A stretch of DNA of 64,000 bases from CAZDRI01 sp964508055. Lineage in GTDB: Bacteria > Pseudomonadota > Gammaproteobacteria > PS1 > Pseudothioglobaceae. The notes beneath the pieces are model-generated. The model made no database searches, was not told where the DNA came from, and saw nothing but the letters and a program-made list of their open reading frames with translations. Shown here one piece after another: positions 27,670-37,141 of the stretch. Position 1 is the stretch's first letter. Each line of letters begins with the position of its first letter. The translations under genes were made by a program, and so were the position numbers. Where the stretch lies: NCBI GenBank assembly GCA_964508055.1, contig CAZDRI010000006.1, forward strand, positions 7,623 through 71,622, given 5' to 3'.

Positions 27670-29097
27670 TTATTTTTTTAAAAACTCATCAATTCTTTTA
27701 GCTACTTCTCTACCTTCGTTTATAGCCCATACCACTAGAGACTGTCCTCTTCTACAATCTCCTGCTACAAAAATATTCTTTTTATTTGTTTGAAAACACC
27801 CATATTCAGCTTGATAGTTGCCTCTTTCATCTAATTCTATACCTGATTGATTTGATAAATAATGTTCAGGAGATATGAAACCCATAGATAATAACACTAA
27901 ATCAGCATGCCATATTTTTTCAGAATTGGCAATGTTACTAAATTTATTATCCACCAACTCTACATTGTGCGTTTTTATAGCCTTGATATTACCATTGCCA
28001 TCATCAATAAATTCATCTGTCATTATTTGGTATGTTCTAGGGTCTTTTCCATAAGTTTTTTCAGCCTCTTCGTGACCATAATCAACTCTGTATATATGTG
28101 GCCAACTTGGCCAAGGATTATTATCACCCCTAGATTTTGGTGGTTTTTGCATTAATTCAAAATTCACAACAGACTTTGCACCTTGTCTAATCGCTGTGGC
28201 AATACAATCAGTCCCTGTATCTCCTCCTCCAATTATTATTACATTTTTGCCTTTTGCTAAATCATCTGCTTTATTAAAATCAAGTAGATTTTTGGTATTT
28301 TTATTTAAATAATCCATAGCAAAGTAAACACCATTTAATTTGTTATTATTAATTTCTAAATTTCTTGGTTTTGTTGCTCCTGTTGCAAAAAGAAGCACAT
28401 CAAAATCTTTTTCAATATTACTTATATTAATATTTTTACCAATATCGGCGTTTGTTATAAATTCTATGCCACTTTCTTTTAACAAATTTACTCTACGATT
28501 GACAATATTTTTATTAAGTTTCATATTAGGTATGCCATACATTAATAATCCACCAACCCTATCATCTCTTTCAAAAACTACTACATTGTGCCCCATTTTA
28601 TTAAGTTCTTCACTAGCTGCAAGACCTGTAGGTCCAGACCCTACAATTGCTATTTTTTTACCAGTCTTATTGCTGATATTAACCTTCTTTTCCCATCCTT
28701 CTTTAAAGCCCATATCAGCTATTGCCATTTCAATATTTTTTATTGTTACTGCAGGATTAGTTACTGATAAAACACAAGCTCCTTCACAAGGTGCTGGGCA
28801 TACTCTTCCAGTGAATTCAGGGAAATTATTGGTTTTTTTTAAGCGTTCAAAAGCCTCAAACCATTTGTCACGATAAACTAAATCATTAAATTCTGGTATT
28901 AAATTACTAACTGGACAACCATCGTTAGATTGACAAAAAGGCACTCCACAATCCATGCACCTAGCTGCTTGTATTTGTAATTTCGCATAATTATGACCTA
29001 CTGCAAAAACTTCATTGTAGTCTTTAATTCTAATGTCAATATCACGATAAGCTTCTGTTTGCCTATCATATTCCATAAATCCAGTAACTTTACCCAT
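27670..29097 (-). CDS. gltD: Glutamate synthase small subunit (or related NADPH-dependent oxidoreductase)
   Basis: A 475-residue flavoprotein with two N-terminal [4Fe-4S] cysteine groups (CMDCGVPFCQ and CPAPCEGAC), an FAD-binding fold starting IAIVGSGPTGLAA (about 147-159) and an NADPH-binding fold at NVIIIGGGDTGTDC (about 284-297). The C-terminal FVAGDCRRGQSLVVWA block is typical of GltD. I start it at MGKVTGFMEYDR, the conserved N-terminus; the frame extends upstream to 29190 without family resemblance. The large subunit gltB is not adjacent, so it could be elsewhere or absent. Confidence 0.9.
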   Translation of the reverse strand: MGKVTGFMEYDRQTEAYRDIDIRIKDYNEVFAVGHNYAKLQIQAARCMDCGVPFCQSNDGCPVSNLIPEFNDLVYRDKWFEAFERLKKTNNFPEFTGRVCPAPCEGACVLSVTNPAVTIKNIEMAIADMGFKEGWEKKVNISNKTGKKIAIVGSGPTGLAASEELNKMGHNVVVFERDDRVGGLLMYGIPNMKLNKNIVNRRVNLLKESGIEFITNADIGKNINISNIEKDFDVLLFATGATKPRNLEINNNKLNGVYFAMDYLNKNTKNLLDFNKADDLAKGKNVIIIGGGDTGTDCIATAIRQGAKSVVNFELMQKPPKSRGDNNPWPSWPHIYRVDYGHEEAEKTYGKDPRTYQIMTDEFIDDGNGNIKAIKTHNVELVDNKFSNIANSEKIWHADLVLLSMGFISPEHYLSNQSGIELDERGNYQAEYGCFQTNKKNIFVAGDCRRGQSLVVWAINEGREVAKRIDEFLKK

Positions 29098-29438
29098 ATA
29101 ATAAAATTTAAAATAACAAAATTGTCTCTTATTATCCCATATAGAGAGCAAATAAAAATAAAAGTGTTTTTTGTATAAATTCAGAAACAAATAAATTTGT
29201 AATTAATGTAGAATTATTTTTATAAACTGGCTTTTAAAAACAAGTTTTTATTGAACTTACGCTTAATATAAGACTCTTGGATTGGTTAAAATATGATGAT
29301 AGCATCTATAATGGAAGCAATTAGGATGAAAAAGTGTTATTAAATTTATTAGCAAAATAGAAAAACTCATAAGGTAAGAATTAATGAGGTGAGGAAAAAG
29401 AAAATTTAATTACTCTTTAATTTTTCAAAAGGATATAA
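29098..29438. other. 341-base intergenic gap
   Basis: The space between the divergent gltD and 5'-nucleotidase starts is AT-rich. It holds only very short open frames, no tRNA-like segment and no strong hairpin. It presumably carries both promoters. An AAAAGGA ribosome site just before 29439 belongs to the nucleotidase. Confidence 0.6.
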
Positions 29439-30341
29439 ATGATAAAAGACAATAGATTAAATAGATTAGTTATAGCTATTTCATCTAGAGCTTTATTTAA
29501 TTTAGATGAAAGTCATAAAATATATGAAAAAAAAGGAGTTGAAGCCTATGCAAAATATCAACAAAAAAATGAAGATATTATCTTAGAGTCTGGAGTTGGC
29601 TTCCCATTAGTAAAAAAATTACTTGCCTTAAATAGTGAGAAAACACCTATAGATGTTATATTACTTTCAAGAAATAGCATTGATACAGGTCTTAGAGTTT
29701 TTAATTCTATTGAAAAACATAATCTTAATATTACCAAAGCCGCTTTTACTAGAGGTGAAAGCACTTATCCTTATGTTGGAGCTTTTAATGCAGATTTATT
29801 TTTATCAGCGAATAGTGATGATGTCCAAAAGGTATTAAAACAAAATTATGCGGCAGCTACTATTATTAGCTCAAAAACAAACAATAACCAAACTAAGCAA
29901 TTACGCATAGCTTTTGATGGAGATGCAGTTATTTTTTCTGATGAATCTGAAAAGATTTTTCAAGAGCATGGGTTAAAAGCTTTTGAAAAAAATGAAAAAA
30001 AAGCAATGAATAAAGCATTAAAAGCAGGACCATTTAAGCCATTTTTATACTCTTTACAAAAAATTCAAGCAGCATATCCAGAGAAAAACAACCCTATTAA
30101 AACAGCATTAGTTACTTCTCGTTCTGCTCCTGCTCACAAAAGAGTTATTCATACTATGAGGGAATGGGGTATTCGTATTGACCAAGCATTTTTCTTAGGT
30201 GACGTAGACAAAGGTAAGTTTTTATCAGAGTTTGGTGCAGATATATTTTTTGATGACCAACATAAACATTGTAAGTCAGCTAGTAAATATGTTGCAACTG
30301 GACATGTTCCTGATGGCATTACTAACAAAAATAAAAATTGA
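29439..30341 (+). CDS. Cytosolic 5'-nucleotidase, cN-I-like
   Basis: A 300-residue soluble protein that resembles the 5'-nucleotidase family named for vertebrate cytosolic 5'-nucleotidase I, which dephosphorylates AMP and other monophosphates. It opens with LVIAISSRALFNLDESH (about 10-26), where family members read similarly. It also contains IDVILLSRNSIDTGLRVF, RIAFDGDAVIFSDESE (haloacid-dehalogenase-like acidic loop, about 156-171), and a late FLGDVDKG with downstream FFDDQHKHC. The substrate is inferred from family. It is a single gene upstream of rpsB. Confidence 0.85.
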   Translation: MIKDNRLNRLVIAISSRALFNLDESHKIYEKKGVEAYAKYQQKNEDIILESGVGFPLVKKLLALNSEKTPIDVILLSRNSIDTGLRVFNSIEKHNLNITKAAFTRGESTYPYVGAFNADLFLSANSDDVQKVLKQNYAAATIISSKTNNNQTKQLRIAFDGDAVIFSDESEKIFQEHGLKAFEKNEKKAMNKALKAGPFKPFLYSLQKIQAAYPEKNNPIKTALVTSRSAPAHKRVIHTMREWGIRIDQAFFLGDVDKGKFLSEFGADIFFDDQHKHCKSASKYVATGHVPDGITNKNKN

Positions 30342-30399
30342 TTATTTACACTAATTTTTACAATGCTAGTGCAATTATGTATTGGATTCATACATAGTC

Positions 30400-30428
30400 T
30401 TGTAATACTTGTTTAAATATAGGATAAT
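30400..30428 (+). promoter_or_regulatory. Putative rpsB-tsf promoter
   Basis: TTGTAA (30400-30405) and GATAAT (30423-30428) are separated by 17 bases, a good sigma-70-type match. Predicted transcription start is near 30435, leaving a leader of about 125 bases before rpsB. Such a leader is long enough for the autoregulation by S2 known in other gammaproteobacteria, but I could not confirm a conserved fold. Confidence 0.5.
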
Positions 30429-30559
30429 TTAGCGTTTTTTTGCTTTACGGCAAAGATAGTTTTTTTAATGTTACACACTTTTTCATAATATAAATTAGGG
30501 TGCTTTGAAATACAAGTTTAATTTATAGAAACAGTGGAAGAATAACCCAAGGAGAAAAT

Positions 30560-31501
30560 ATGGCTAAAGTAACTATGAAGCAAATGCTAGAGGCTGGCGT
30601 CCATTTCGGACACAAAACAAAATTCTGGCATCCAAAAATGGCACCTTATATTTATGGGGCAAGAAATTACATCCACATAATTAATTTAGAAGAAACTCTA
30701 CCAAGATTTAATGACGCACTAAATTTTGTAAGTAGCATAATTAGTCAAGGTGGAAAAATACTTTTTGTCGGCACTAAAAGAAGCGCTGGTGAGGCTATAA
30801 AAAACGAAGCAACAAGATGTGAAATGCCTTATGTTAATAACCGTTGGTTAGGTGGCATGATGACTAATTTTAAAACAATTAAATCATCTATAAAACGCTT
30901 AAAAGATTTAGAATTTTTACAAGAAGATAATTTTAGTCAATTTAATAAAAAAGAAGCATTAACAATGACTAGAGAATTAGAAAAACTAAAGCAAAGCTTG
31001 GGAGGTATAAAGGATATGCAAAGCATTCCTGATGCTATATTTGTTGTTGATATTGGCTATGAAAAAAATGCTGTAAATGAAGCTAAAAAATTGCACATAC
31101 CTATTATTGGCATTGTGGACACTAATTACAATCCTGATGGCATTGATTATATGATTCCTGGTAATGATGACTCTATTCGTTCTATTACTTTTTATGCAAG
31201 AGAAATAGCAAACACAATTGTTGAAACTAAAGCTGTGATAGCAGCAACTTCTGGGCAAGCAAAATCTAAAGTTGCAGTAGTTGAGAAAAAACCTAAAACT
31301 CAAAAGCAAGAAGAAAAAACTGATATTGTAGAGAAAGTAGAAGAAGTAAAAGAAAGTAAAAAAGCTATTGCAAAAGAAACTAAAGAAGTATCTAGTGAAA
31401 AAGATACCAAAAATCCAACAACTAAAAATAAAGCTAAAACAAAAACTAAAAAAACAACTACAAAAAAAGCAGAAGAAAGTAAAAATAATGGAGAAAAATA
31501 A
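30560..31501 (+). CDS. rpsB: Ribosomal protein S2 with long lysine-rich tail
   Basis: A 313-residue small-subunit protein. The S2 core (about 1-228) carries VHFGHKTKFWHPKMAPYIYG at the start and IGIVDTNYNPDGIDYMIPGNDD near the end. Beyond it come about 80 residues rich in Lys, Glu and Thr with no predicted fold. E. coli S2 is about 241 residues, so this tail is an extension. A strong AAGGAG ribosome site stands before the ATG. It overlaps nothing; tsf begins one base after its stop. Confidence 0.97.
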   Translation: MAKVTMKQMLEAGVHFGHKTKFWHPKMAPYIYGARNYIHIINLEETLPRFNDALNFVSSIISQGGKILFVGTKRSAGEAIKNEATRCEMPYVNNRWLGGMMTNFKTIKSSIKRLKDLEFLQEDNFSQFNKKEALTMTRELEKLKQSLGGIKDMQSIPDAIFVVDIGYEKNAVNEAKKLHIPIIGIVDTNYNPDGIDYMIPGNDDSIRSITFYAREIANTIVETKAVIAATSGQAKSKVAVVEKKPKTQKQEEKTDIVEKVEEVKESKKAIAKETKEVSSEKDTKNPTTKNKAKTKTKKTTTKKAEESKNNGEK

Positions 31502-31502
31502 A

Positions 31503-32381
31503 ATGGTAATTAGCGCATCTTTAGTAAAAGAATTAAGACAAAGAACTGGTTCTGGAATGATGGAATGTAAAAAAGCATTGGTTGAAACAAATGGTGATTT
31601 AGAACAAGCGCTAGACTTAATGCGTAAAAGTGGTGCTGCAAAAGCTGCTAAAAAAGCTGGAAGAATTGCCGCAGAAGGCTTAGTTAATATTGCAATGTCT
31701 GCAGATAAAAAAGAGGCAGCAATTATAGAGGTAAATTCTGAGACAGATTTTGTATCTAAAAGTGATGATTTCATAAATTTTGTAAATGAACTTAGCCAAT
31801 TAGCACTTGAGATAAAGACTGATGATATAGATAAATTTAATAATTCAAATATGACATCTGATACAACTGTTGAAGATGCTAGGAAAAACCTGATTGCTAA
31901 GATTGGTGAAAATATATCAGTTCGTAGAGTAAGTTATATTAATGCTGGTAGTGGCAATATTGGCAGTTATAAACATGGTGATAAAATAGCTGTATTAGCG
32001 GTACTGTCAGAAAGCAATGAGAGCTTAGCAAAAGATGTTGCTATGCATATTGCAGCAAGCCGCCCAGAATGTATAGATGAATCTCAAGTTCCAAAAGACT
32101 TGTTAGCTAAAGAAAAACAAATATTTGTTGAACAAGCTAAAGAAAGTGGCAAGCCAGAAAATATCATTGAGAAAATGGTTGCAGGAAGGGTTAGAAAATT
32201 CATTTCTGAAATTACTCTTTATGGTCAAGCATTTATTAAAAATCCAGATACTACAGTTGGAAAGCTTGTAAAAGAAAATAATGCCGATGTTATAAGTTTT
32301 ATTCGCTTTGAAGTTGGAGAAGGGATAGAGAAAAAAGCTGATGATTTTGTAAAAGAAGTAATGGAACAAGCTAAAAGCTAA
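31503..32381 (+). CDS. tsf: Translation elongation factor Ts
   Basis: A 292-residue nucleotide-exchange factor for EF-Tu. It shows LVKELRQRTGSGMMECKKAL (about 6-25) and the EF-Tu-contacting TDFVSKSDDF block (about 80-89). The start at 31503 is set by GGAG nine bases upstream and by the family N-terminus; a frame open from 31368 only reads through the end of rpsB. It follows rpsB by one base. The usual downstream neighbours pyrH and frr are at about 53-54 kb instead. Confidence 0.97.
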   Translation: MVISASLVKELRQRTGSGMMECKKALVETNGDLEQALDLMRKSGAAKAAKKAGRIAAEGLVNIAMSADKKEAAIIEVNSETDFVSKSDDFINFVNELSQLALEIKTDDIDKFNNSNMTSDTTVEDARKNLIAKIGENISVRRVSYINAGSGNIGSYKHGDKIAVLAVLSESNESLAKDVAMHIAASRPECIDESQVPKDLLAKEKQIFVEQAKESGKPENIIEKMVAGRVRKFISEITLYGQAFIKNPDTTVGKLVKENNADVISFIRFEVGEGIEKKADDFVKEVMEQAKS

Positions 32382-32387
32382 TAATTT

Positions 32388-32427
32388 GTAGTGGTCTAAA
32401 TTAAATTTAGATTGCTACCCATATTTT
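32388..32427 (+). terminator. Weak hairpin after tsf
   Basis: TCTAAATT (32395-32402) and AATTTAGA (32404-32411) form a perfect palindrome with flanking GTAG/CTAC pairing, and a T-run follows at about 32423. The stem is AT-rich and the spacing to the Ts is loose, so it is a weak terminator candidate for rpsB-tsf. Confidence 0.35.
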
Positions 32428-32545
32428 TCTCCTATTATTGTCCAACGCAGTGGTGTTTTTATTTTATTACTTTTGTCTACTTTAAAAGCTTTATTAAACC
32501 TATTTTAGTGGCTGCTTTAACCATTTAAACAACATACACACATTC

Positions 32546-32574
32546 TTACATTTTTATTGTTAGTTATTTATAAT
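32546..32574 (+). promoter_or_regulatory. Putative nuo operon promoter
   Basis: A perfect TATAAT at 32569-32574 lies 30 bases before the nuoA start codon, with a weak -35 candidate (TTACAT, 32546-32551) at 17-base spacing. It is the only good -10 in the tsf-nuoA gap that I noticed. Confidence 0.45.
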
Positions 32575-32603
32575 ATCAACCTTACGAGCTAATAAAATCT
32601 TAG

Positions 32604-32960
32604 ATGTTAGAAAATTACTTACCAATAGTTGTTTTTATTATTTTAGGCATAGGGTTTGGAGTTATCCCTATTTTAGCCGGAGTAGTATTAGCACCTCATA
32701 AACCTGATAAAGAAAAATATTCTCAATTTGAATGTGGTTTTCCTCCTTTTGAAGATGCTAGAATGCGCTTTGATGTTCGCTACTATTTAGTAGCAATTCT
32801 TTTTATTTTATTTGATTTAGAAGTAGCTTATGTTTTCCCATGGGCAGTTGTGCAGTCTGAATTAGGCTGGTTTGGTTTTACAGCTATGGCTATATTTTTA
32901 TTTTTATTAGTAGTGGGATTTGTTTTTGAATGGAAAAAAGGTGCTTTAGAGTGGGAGTAA
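32604..32960 (+). CDS. nuoA: NADH-quinone oxidoreductase subunit A
   Basis: A 118-residue membrane subunit of complex I with three hydrophobic helices. The long loop between helices 1 and 2 carries the family signature YSQFECGFPPFEDARMRFDV (about 39-58), including the conserved cysteine near the quinone cavity. It opens the fourteen-gene nuo operon, ten bases before nuoB. Confidence 0.97.
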   Translation: MLENYLPIVVFIILGIGFGVIPILAGVVLAPHKPDKEKYSQFECGFPPFEDARMRFDVRYYLVAILFILFDLEVAYVFPWAVVQSELGWFGFTAMAIFLFLLVVGFVFEWKKGALEWE

Positions 32961-32970
32961 TAAGTTTAGT

Positions 32971-33462
32971 ATGGCAATAGAAGGTTTAATGCAGCAAGGG
33001 TTTATTACCACTTCCTTAGACAAGGTCATTAATTGGGCTAGAACAGGTTCAATGTGGCCTATGAGTTTTGGCTTAGCATGTTGTGCGATAGAAATGATGG
33101 AGGCTGGTTCATCAAGGTATGATTTAGATAGATTTGGCATAGTATTTCGTCCAACACCTAGACAATCTGACCTTATGATAGTTGCAGGCACTTTAACAAA
33201 TAAAATGGCTCCTGCATTAAGAAAAGTATATGATCAAATGCCTAATCCAAAATGGGTTATTTCTATGGGTTCATGCGCTAATGGAGGAGGATATTATCAT
33301 TACTCCTATTCTGTAGTTAGAGGTTGTGACAAAATTGTTCCTGTTGATATTTATGTACCCGGCTGTCCACCAACTGCTGAGGCATTAATATATGGCATCA
33401 CTCAACTACAAGAAAAAATCCGTAGAACTAATACTATTGCCCGACCAAAAGTAGATGAATAA
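32971..33462 (+). CDS. nuoB: NADH-quinone oxidoreductase subunit B
   Basis: A 163-residue peripheral subunit holding the terminal N2 [4Fe-4S] cluster next to the quinone site. The cluster cysteines are visible as the tandem pair in GLACCAIEMM (about 34-43), one in MGSCANGGGYY and one in VPGCPPTAEAL. It overlaps nuoC by 8 bases, so translation is coupled. Confidence 0.97.
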   Translation: MAIEGLMQQGFITTSLDKVINWARTGSMWPMSFGLACCAIEMMEAGSSRYDLDRFGIVFRPTPRQSDLMIVAGTLTNKMAPALRKVYDQMPNPKWVISMGSCANGGGYYHYSYSVVRGCDKIVPVDIYVPGCPPTAEALIYGITQLQEKIRRTNTIARPKVDE

Positions 33463-34072
33463 TAAAGAATTAAAAAACAAATTAAAAGATAGATTTGGGA
33501 AAAAATCCATAGTAGAAGATTTTGAAGAATTAACATTAACTATAAATGTTAATGATGTAAAAAAAAATTGTAAGATCCTAAGAGATGAGTTTGATTTTGA
33601 TATTCTTATAGATTTATGTGCAATAGATTACTTAACATTTAATAAAGCAGAATGGGATGCTAATACAGAAATAAATGCTTCATATTGTCGTAGTAGACAA
33701 AAAATAGCATATCAATCAGATTATAAAAAGCGTTTTGCTGTTGTGTATCACTTGTTATCAGTTAAAAACAATTTACGCTTAAGAGTTAAGACTTATTTAA
33801 AAAAAAATTTGCTAATAGATTCAGTAGTAGATGTTTGGAATGTTGCAGATTGGTTTGAAAGAGAGGCTTTTGATTTGTTTGGAGTATTATTTAAAGGCCA
33901 TCCAGATTTGCGTCGGATACTTACTGATTATGGTTTTGTAGGACATCCATTGCGTAAAGATTTTCCTTTAATAGGAGAGGTAGAGATGCGTTACGATAAA
34001 AAATCAAATAGAGTTGTTTATGAACCTGTTACTATTGAAGAAGTTATTAATGTTCCTAAGGTTATAAGATAG
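33455..34072 (+). CDS. nuoC: NADH-quinone oxidoreductase subunit C
   Basis: A 205-residue hydrophilic subunit of the quinone-module arm. Seen are DFDILIDLCAIDYL (about 45-58), VYHLLSVKNNLRLRVK and the family signature WNVADWFEREAFDLFGV (about 127-143), followed by GHPLRKDFPL. NuoC and NuoD are separate genes here, unlike the fused NuoCD of E. coli. The C-terminus lacks a long tail. Confidence 0.97.
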   Translation: MNNKELKNKLKDRFGKKSIVEDFEELTLTINVNDVKKNCKILRDEFDFDILIDLCAIDYLTFNKAEWDANTEINASYCRSRQKIAYQSDYKKRFAVVYHLLSVKNNLRLRVKTYLKKNLLIDSVVDVWNVADWFEREAFDLFGVLFKGHPDLRRILTDYGFVGHPLRKDFPLIGEVEMRYDKKSNRVVYEPVTIEEVINVPKVIR

Positions 34073-34075
34073 CAA

Positions 34076-35329
34076 ATGACAGAAATAAATAATTATACTT
34101 TAAATTTTGGACCCCAACATCCTGCTGCGCATGGCGTATTGCGTTTGATTTTAGAAATGGATGGCGAAGTAATTGAAAAAGCAGACCCACATATAGGACT
34201 GTTACATAGAGGTACAGAAAAGTTAATAGAAAGTAAACCATATACTCAATCTATAGGTTATATGGATAGATTAGATTATATGTCTATGACATGTAATGAA
34301 CATGCTTATGTTCTAGCTTGTGAGAAATTAGCTGGTATTAAGGTCCCTGAGAGAGCTCAATATATAAGAGCAATGTTTGATGAGATTACTAGGATTTTAA
34401 ATCATCTTTTGTGGATAGGAACTCATGCTTTAGATGTGGGTGCAATGACAGTGTTTTTATATGCTTTTCGTGAAAGAGAAACTTTAATTGATTGCTATGA
34501 AGCAGTGTCAGGTTCAAGAATGCATGCAACATACTATCGCCCTGGTGGGGTTTATAGAGATTTGCCTGATAGAATGCCAAAATACCAAGAGTCTAAAATT
34601 CGCACCAAAGAAGAAATAAATAAACTTAATGAAAATCGTCAAGGTTCTTTATTGGATTTTATTGAAGAATTTACTAATAATTTCCCTAAATGTGTTGATG
34701 AGTATGAGAATTTGTTAACTGATAATCGTATTTGGAAACAAAGACTGGTAAATATAGGAGTGATTAATGAAGATAGAGCTAAACAATTAGGTTTTACTGG
34801 ACCTATGTTGAGAGGTTCAGGAGTTAATTGGGACTTAAGAAAAAATCAACCTTATGCTGTTTATGATAAACTGGATTTTGCAATTCCAGTAGGTACAAAC
34901 GGAGATTGTTATGATAGGTATTTGGTAAGAGTTGAAGAGATGCGCCAATCAAATTATATAATTAAGCAATGTGTTAAATGGTTAAAAGAAAATCCAGGTC
35001 CAGTAATAGCAGATAATCATAAATTTACTCCACCAAAAAGAATTGATATGAAAAATGATATGGAATCTTTAATTCATCACTTTAAACTTTTTAGTGAGGG
35101 TTTTAGTCTGCCAGAAGGAGAAGTTTATGCAGCTGTTGAGCATCCAAAAGGAGAGTTTGGAGTATATATGGTTTCAGATGGAGCTAATAAACCATATAGA
35201 GTAAAAATAAGAGCAGCAGGGTTCGCCCATTTATCAGCTATAAATGAAGTAATAAAAGGCCATATGTTGACAGATTTAGTAGCAGTTATAGGCTCTTTAG
35301 ATGTGGTTTTTGGGGAAATTGACAGATAA
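34076..35329 (+). CDS. nuoD: NADH-quinone oxidoreductase subunit D
   Basis: A 417-residue 49-kDa-type subunit forming the quinone cavity with NuoB. It begins with the conserved NFGPQHPAAHGVLRL (about 10-24), which holds the quinone-contacting histidine region, then HRGTEKLIE and DYMSM. It ends with the FGEIDR terminus typical of the family. It starts 3 bases after nuoC. A 75-base gap separates it from nuoE, the largest gap inside the operon. Confidence 0.97.
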   Translation: MTEINNYTLNFGPQHPAAHGVLRLILEMDGEVIEKADPHIGLLHRGTEKLIESKPYTQSIGYMDRLDYMSMTCNEHAYVLACEKLAGIKVPERAQYIRAMFDEITRILNHLLWIGTHALDVGAMTVFLYAFRERETLIDCYEAVSGSRMHATYYRPGGVYRDLPDRMPKYQESKIRTKEEINKLNENRQGSLLDFIEEFTNNFPKCVDEYENLLTDNRIWKQRLVNIGVINEDRAKQLGFTGPMLRGSGVNWDLRKNQPYAVYDKLDFAIPVGTNGDCYDRYLVRVEEMRQSNYIIKQCVKWLKENPGPVIADNHKFTPPKRIDMKNDMESLIHHFKLFSEGFSLPEGEVYAAVEHPKGEFGVYMVSDGANKPYRVKIRAAGFAHLSAINEVIKGHMLTDLVAVIGSLDVVFGEIDR

Positions 35330-35404
35330 CTTTGTAATAATTATCTGTAACTAGGTTTTTATAATTAATTGAGGAAATTATTTTAATAATAAAATTTTTA
35401 AAAT

Positions 35405-35875
35405 ATGATTTCAGAACAAATAATAAATCAAATAAATTTACTTGCTAAAAAATACCCTAAAGATAATAAAAAATCAGTGGTAATGGAAGCACTTAAAATG
35501 GTGCAAAATGAAAATAGCGGGCACTTGACATTAGAGCTTATTAAAGAGTTAGCAGAATATTTAAATCTTCCAGCAATAGTAGTGCAAGAGGTGGCATATT
35601 TTTATTCTATGTATGAGCATAAACCAGTTGGTAAGCATAAAATTTGCATATGTCATAATATTTCTTGTATGTTAAATGGTAGCGATGATTTAATAAAGTA
35701 TTTGCAATCTAAATTAGATATTAAGACTGGAGAGGTTACTAAAGACGGTAAATTTAGCATCAAAAAAGTTGAGTGTTTAGGAGCTTGTGTTGGTGCCCCT
35801 ATGATGCAAATTGGTGATACTTATTATGAAAACCTCACCAAAGATAAAATAGATATGATATTGGATGGCTTTTAA
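35405..35875 (+). CDS. nuoE: NADH-quinone oxidoreductase subunit E
   Basis: A 156-residue thioredoxin-like subunit of the NADH-dehydrogenase module that binds the N1a [2Fe-2S] cluster. Four cysteines in the family pattern are seen: two in CHNISC and two in CLGAC near residues 120-125. Its stop is directly followed by the nuoF start. Confidence 0.96.
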   Translation: MISEQIINQINLLAKKYPKDNKKSVVMEALKMVQNENSGHLTLELIKELAEYLNLPAIVVQEVAYFYSMYEHKPVGKHKICICHNISCMLNGSDDLIKYLQSKLDIKTGEVTKDGKFSIKKVECLGACVGAPMMQIGDTYYENLTKDKIDMILDGF

Positions 35876-37141
35876 ATGAACAGAGTTTGTTTTAAAAATA
35901 TAGATAAAGTTAAGTCTTGGACTCTAAATTCTTATTTAGAGGGTGGAGGATATGAAGTATGGAAAAAAATACTTAAAGGCAAACTTACAGCGGAATTTAT
36001 CATTGATGAGTTAAAAACTTCAAACCTTAGAGGCAGAGGAGGGGCAGGGTTTCCAACAGGTCTTAAATGGAGTTTTATGCCAAGGAATAATCCAGGACAA
36101 AAATATATAGTGTGTAACTCTGATGAGGGTGAGCCGGGTACTTGTAAAGATAGAGATATCCTCCGCTATAACCCACATGCTGTAATAGAGGGTATGATGA
36201 TAGGCGGTTTTGTAATGAATGCCACAGTAGGATATAACTATATAAGAGGTGAGTTTATTGAGCCATATAATAGATTTGAGGCTGCATTAAAAGAAGTCTA
36301 TGAAGCAAGTTTGCTGGGAAAAAATATTCAAGGTAGTAGTATTGATATGGATATTTACACTCATTTAGGTGCTGGAGCATATATTTGTGGAGAAGAAACT
36401 GCGCTTTTAGAATCTATTGAAGGCAAAAAAGGGATGCCTAGATTTAAGCCACCATTTCCAGCAAATGTTGGTTTATTTGGGAGACCTACTACAATTAATA
36501 ATACTGAAAGTTTTGCCTCTGTGCCAATGATACTAAGAAAAGGAGGAGAATGGTTTAGGGATTTAGGAGTAAAGAACTCTGGAGGCTATAAATTATTTTC
36601 AGTGTCAGGACATATTAATAATCCTGCTAATTTTGAGGTTCCTATGGGCACACCATTTAGGGAATTATTAAAATTAGCAGGAGGGGTTAGAGATGGTCAT
36701 AAATTAAAGGCAGTAATTCCAGGAGGTTCATCAACACCAGTTTTGCCAGCAAAAACAGCATTAGAGATGGACATGGATTATGATTCTATTGCAGAAGCAG
36801 GGTCTATGCTTGGGGCTGGTTCAGTTATTATTATGGATGATTCTACTTGTATGGTTAAAACATTAACAAGAATAGCTCACTTTTATTATGACGAATCTTG
36901 CGGACAATGCACACCGTGCAGAGAGGGAGCAGGCTGGATTTATAAAATATTGCAACGCATATTAGATGGCAAAGGTAAGCTGGAAGATTTAGATTCTCTA
37001 CTTAGCGTTCAAGAAAAGATTATAGGACATACTATTTGTGCTTTAGGAGATGCAGCAGCTATGCCTGTTGAGAGTTTTATAAGACATTTTAGAGATGAGT
37101 TTGAATACTATATTGAAAATGGTAGGTCAATGGTTGAATAA
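35876..37141 (+). CDS. nuoF: NADH-quinone oxidoreductase subunit F
   Basis: A 421-residue subunit that binds NADH, FMN and cluster N3. The glycine-rich nucleotide segment RGRGGAGFPTGLKW (about 52-65), the FMN-site GAGAYICGEETALL and the cluster cysteines in CGQCTPCREGAGW plus HTICALGDAAA are intact. It abuts nuoE and nuoG with no intergenic bases. Confidence 0.97.
   Translation: MNRVCFKNIDKVKSWTLNSYLEGGGYEVWKKILKGKLTAEFIIDELKTSNLRGRGGAGFPTGLKWSFMPRNNPGQKYIVCNSDEGEPGTCKDRDILRYNPHAVIEGMMIGGFVMNATVGYNYIRGEFIEPYNRFEAALKEVYEASLLGKNIQGSSIDMDIYTHLGAGAYICGEETALLESIEGKKGMPRFKPPFPANVGLFGRPTTINNTESFASVPMILRKGGEWFRDLGVKNSGGYKLFSVSGHINNPANFEVPMGTPFRELLKLAGGVRDGHKLKAVIPGGSSTPVLPAKTALEMDMDYDSIAEAGSMLGAGSVIIMDDSTCMVKTLTRIAHFYYDESCGQCTPCREGAGWIYKILQRILDGKGKLEDLDSLLSVQEKIIGHTICALGDAAAMPVESFIRHFRDEFEYYIENGRSMVE

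Noticed and set aside
29220..29330. Possible insertion-sequence remnant upstream of the 5'-nucleotidase
   Set aside because: A few short stretches (GAACTTACGC and a nearby short frame) recall IS ends, but there are no matching inverted ends, no transposase fragment and no duplication.
30986..31774. Long minus-strand frame opposite rpsB-tsf
   Set aside because: Its product is a Phe/Ser/Cys-rich shadow of the lysine-rich S2 tail on the other strand; no start signal or family resemblance.
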